64,000 nt of DNA, taken from NCBI GenBank assembly GCA_964405465.1, contig CAYONZ010000018.1:1-64000 (forward strand), given 5' to 3'. Below, one piece after another: positions 61,833 through 64,000 of the stretch. Each line of letters opens with the position of its first letter. Position 1 is the stretch's first letter. The notes beneath the pieces are model-generated. The model was not told the origin of the DNA, searched no databases, and worked only from the letters and a program-made list of their open reading frames with translations. This DNA comes from CAYONZ01 sp964405465. Its GTDB lineage: Bacteria; Bdellovibrionota; Bdellovibrionia; Bdellovibrionales; JAMPXM01. The position numbers were made by a program, and so were the translations under genes.

Positions 61833-63235
61833 AAACACCACAAGATATTGAAGTAGTTTGGGAAAAATCAACCACACAAGCCTTGGAGTTTTGTGAGCGT
61901 CTGCCAAAGATCACCCTGATTCTTGCTGTGTTTCTATTTTGGTTTTGGAATACCGTTTTGTTTCATGCCGAGTGGACAGCCTCTTACCCGGTGTGGGCCA
62001 ATTTCGATTATTTTGCACAAAGAAAAGATCTCGGTTACCCGCTCACTCTTGGAGCCGGGATGATTCTTTTTATGCCGAGCTCATGGCGCCTACCAATGAT
62101 GGTCTTCACAGCAATCGCCGCTTGGTTTTGGGGATTTTCAAAGATAAGTCCGATGTTTCATCCCGAACTTTTTTCATTGGTGATATTTCTCGCAGGCGCA
62201 GCCGTGATTCTACAAATTAAAAACATGGGATTTAGATCGTTCCGGCTCTCGAGACGTCAGACCATCATCAGTAAATGCCTTTTATTTACTTCGTGGTTTC
62301 TCGCCTACTGCTGGTATTTGGGTGATTTTTCATCTAGGTCTGGCGACACACTTTTAATGGCACAGTTTTGGCTTCACCACCCTGAGTTCTTCTTGATTTC
62401 GGCCCTTTCGTGGATCATTTTTCGCAAATCCAGTGGCGCGGGTCTCATGCCATTTCTTATTACCAATTCGATCTTCTTTAATCTTTGGCCAGTTGAGCTG
62501 AAATTCGAAACTGTCGATCAACATAAATTGCGCCGCCTGGTCTGGCAGGGTTTCGGCAATCTCACTTTTGCTTATTTGCTTATCTTTCTAGATGTGCATT
62601 TGGTGCGTTTTGCCCAGCATGCGGAACCCCAGCTTACGGCTTGGGCCCAAGCTCTCGGAATTCATATCTTGTGGCTGTATGTTCCGTTTTTCTATCTCAA
62701 TTTTTCACTGCAGCTTTCTGCTGGATTCAATTTTGGTGTGGGTTTTATACGTTCATGGGGATTTGATGTTCCGGATATGATTAATTTTCCGGGTCTAGCA
62801 CAAACGCCGCTCGAAGTTTGGCGCCGAGCCAGCGTTTACGCTTACCAATTTGTTCTCAATTATATTTTTATACCAAGCTATCGAGTCACCAGGTCCCTGT
62901 TTTTGGCCGGAGGCGCATGCGCCTCTTTTGTGATTTTTCATCTTTATATTTTTCACGAGCTAGTGATCAATAGTTTTTATAAGTACTTTTTCCCCAAGCT
63001 GGGAGCCTCTCCTCCGAAGCTGAGTCTATTGAGTGTTCAGCTCTTTGTTTTTGCCTTGCTCTGGCTCCTACTCACGTTGATTTCCATTCCGTGGGGAAAG
63101 GCCCTGCAACAAAAACCCTCAGCCGTCAAATCGTGGATCTCGGTATTCATCACCCAAGTTATTCTCATGCTCTTTGTACCGATTGCTTTTTATATCATCA
63201 CACCAATTGTTACAAAGGGACTGGGAATCAAATAG
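61829..63235 (+). CDS. Polytopic membrane protein, MBOAT-like (2)
   Basis: 468 residues from ATG 61829, which overlaps the upstream stop (ATGA); earlier starts lie inside the first gene. About 11 hydrophobic segments. INFPGLAQTPLEVWRRASVY and then QFVLNYIFIPSYRVTRSLFL match the MBOAT core (P-x-FWRRWHIS, YIP) in spacing, but the histidine after WRR is replaced by alanine. A second histidine appears in FHLYIFHELV. It is a tandem paralogue of the preceding gene. If MBOAT-like, it may be inactive or use another residue. Confidence 0.6.
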   Translation: MKTPQDIEVVWEKSTTQALEFCERLPKITLILAVFLFWFWNTVLFHAEWTASYPVWANFDYFAQRKDLGYPLTLGAGMILFMPSSWRLPMMVFTAIAAWFWGFSKISPMFHPELFSLVIFLAGAAVILQIKNMGFRSFRLSRRQTIISKCLLFTSWFLAYCWYLGDFSSRSGDTLLMAQFWLHHPEFFLISALSWIIFRKSSGAGLMPFLITNSIFFNLWPVELKFETVDQHKLRRLVWQGFGNLTFAYLLIFLDVHLVRFAQHAEPQLTAWAQALGIHILWLYVPFFYLNFSLQLSAGFNFGVGFIRSWGFDVPDMINFPGLAQTPLEVWRRASVYAYQFVLNYIFIPSYRVTRSLFLAGGACASFVIFHLYIFHELVINSFYKYFFPKLGASPPKLSLLSVQLFVFALLWLLLTLISIPWGKALQQKPSAVKSWISVFITQVILMLFVPIAFYIITPIVTKGLGIK

Positions 63236-63300
63236 GGAGTGTCCTCATTGGGTCAGAATTTGATAATGGTTGAATAACTTCGGCCAAGTTTAGACACACT

Positions 63301-64000
63301 CTAAAAGCACTCAAGATAGGACCGCAGTTTTTTCTGTGTGATCTCTCGCGGCCCCTGAGATTCTAGCACCCATTCTTCCGGAAGGTTCTGCTCCAACATA
63401 AAAAGCGCGCCCGTCGTCAACCCAAATGCTCCTGCATAAGGGAATACCAAGTGATCACCACGCTGAAGGTCATCACGCAAAGACACTCGAGGAGAGATAT
63501 AGTCTCGACTGACACCAAGTGAACCGTAGACCGAGCCAACCACTTTTTTTGTTTTATGGTCGAATTCAGAAAGGAGTTTTCCATCATGAATCACCCCAAT
63601 CGTTTGCGGTCGCATACCTTCTTCAACTCGATACAATGGTCCTCCCAGATGTTGGAGCCCGCCATCGACAATCACGACTGAACCTTCACGTCGATTCTTC
63701 TTAACGCTCAACACTGGGGCAATATAGAAACCAAGATCTTGTAGCCACATTCGACCGACACAAACAACGAGTTTACGAGAATGAGCACGAGCGATTTCAA
63801 GAGCTCGATCAAACTCACTAAACAAAATTCGATCACAAAGCAGCACCAACTCCTCGGTCACTGCATCTGGGAACTTTTGGTAAAACTGTTCTAGGTGCAC
63901 GAGTGACTCAAATTCAAGATACATTTTTTCTTTTAACGGCTCACCATGTGGTGCTTTTACGCGAATTCTTGTGCAAGCAGCATCTGACCATCGAATCTGC
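63301..64000 (-). CDS. Group IV PLP decarboxylase-like, 5' end outside window
   Basis: The frame is open through the window edge, so only the C-terminal part (about 230 codons) is present. VVIVDGGLQHLGGP, VYGSLGVSRDYISPRVSLRD and GDHLVFPYAGAFGLTTGALF match the C-terminal barrel of diaminopimelate/ornithine/arginine decarboxylases, where the Cys/Asp and Tyr of the second domain complete the active site. The family's CES motif is replaced by SLGVSRD, so the substrate may differ. The N-terminal PLP barrel must lie beyond base 64000. Confidence 0.7.
   Translation of the reverse strand, partial: QIRWSDAACTRIRVKAPHGEPLKEKMYLEFESLVHLEQFYQKFPDAVTEELVLLCDRILFSEFDRALEIARAHSRKLVVCVGRMWLQDLGFYIAPVLSVKKNRREGSVVIVDGGLQHLGGPLYRVEEGMRPQTIGVIHDGKLLSEFDHKTKKVVGSVYGSLGVSRDYISPRVSLRDDLQRGDHLVFPYAGAFGLTTGALFMLEQNLPEEWVLESQGPREITQKKLRSYLECF

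Noticed and set aside
1..64000. CRISPR arrays, rRNA, intact tRNA or insertion sequences
   Set aside because: No regular spaced repeats, no rRNA-like sequence, only the partial tRNA, and no transposase was recognised.

Overview
The window looks like a chromosomal segment of a Gram-negative, lipoprotein-rich, chemotactic bacterium, most likely a member of Bdellovibrionota or a related predatory/deltaproteobacterial lineage. The support is indirect: many lipoproteins, two with a short signal ending in an NCG-type lipobox (FQNCGQ, NNCGFQ), monohaem lipoproteins, an alternative chemosensory cluster with two CheAs, and moderate GC by eye. No rRNA or intact tRNA is present, so the lineage call is an inference.

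Layout. Positions 1-3040 are accessory DNA. They hold the right-hand end of an integrated element marked by a 45-bp 3' fragment of initiator tRNA-fMet, a second partial copy of the attachment core 2 kb further on, a VOC-family enzyme, a FlgC-like secreted protein broken by an amber codon, and antitoxin-like gene remnants. Positions 3041-11300 are a patchwork of GNAT acetyltransferases (some fused to ACT or DUF1653 domains, two decayed), an AraC regulator with a divergent quinone-oxidoreductase-like gene, and small secreted proteins. Positions 11300-26730 hold housekeeping and stress genes: an MgtC/DUF4010 transporter-like protein, a PAS histidine kinase, rsmG, a caspase-like protein, the ahpC/ahpF/oxyR peroxide module, and an operon of a PepSY protein, a GCS2-type ligase and a shortened MurF-like ligase.

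Positions 26735-38334 (minus strand) are a tightly overlapped ten-gene chemosensory operon. In transcription order it runs receiver, CheA, CheR, receiver, second CheA, HPt-CheW, CheD-receiver-pseudoCheB, CheB, CheW and methyl-accepting protein. Positions 39957-47757 (minus) are a translationally coupled five-gene operon: MFS exporter, GNAT, LuxE-like acyl activator, a LuxC acyl reductase fused to a PaaK-like adenylation domain, and a second PaaK-like enzyme. There are no luxAB genes, so this looks like a fatty-aldehyde or small-molecule pathway rather than bioluminescence.

Positions 47869-63235 carry lipoproteins (two with a haem-binding CxxCH), a phospholipase D/endonuclease-phosphatase pair, an LCAT-like hydrolase with a nucleoside phosphorylase, a MerC-like protein, an Rsm22-like gene and two tandem MBOAT-like membrane proteins. 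Just before the Rsm22-like gene is a striking small-RNA candidate. It has a near-consensus sigma-54 promoter placed exactly 12 nt before a 90-nt segment made of two hairpins with UCCCCC(C) loops and ending in ten T residues. The window ends inside a group IV PLP-decarboxylase-like gene.

The best candidates for something undescribed are the sigma-54 small RNA, the lux-type reductase operon, the chemosensory operon with its catalytically dead CheB domain, and the tRNA-fMet attachment region.
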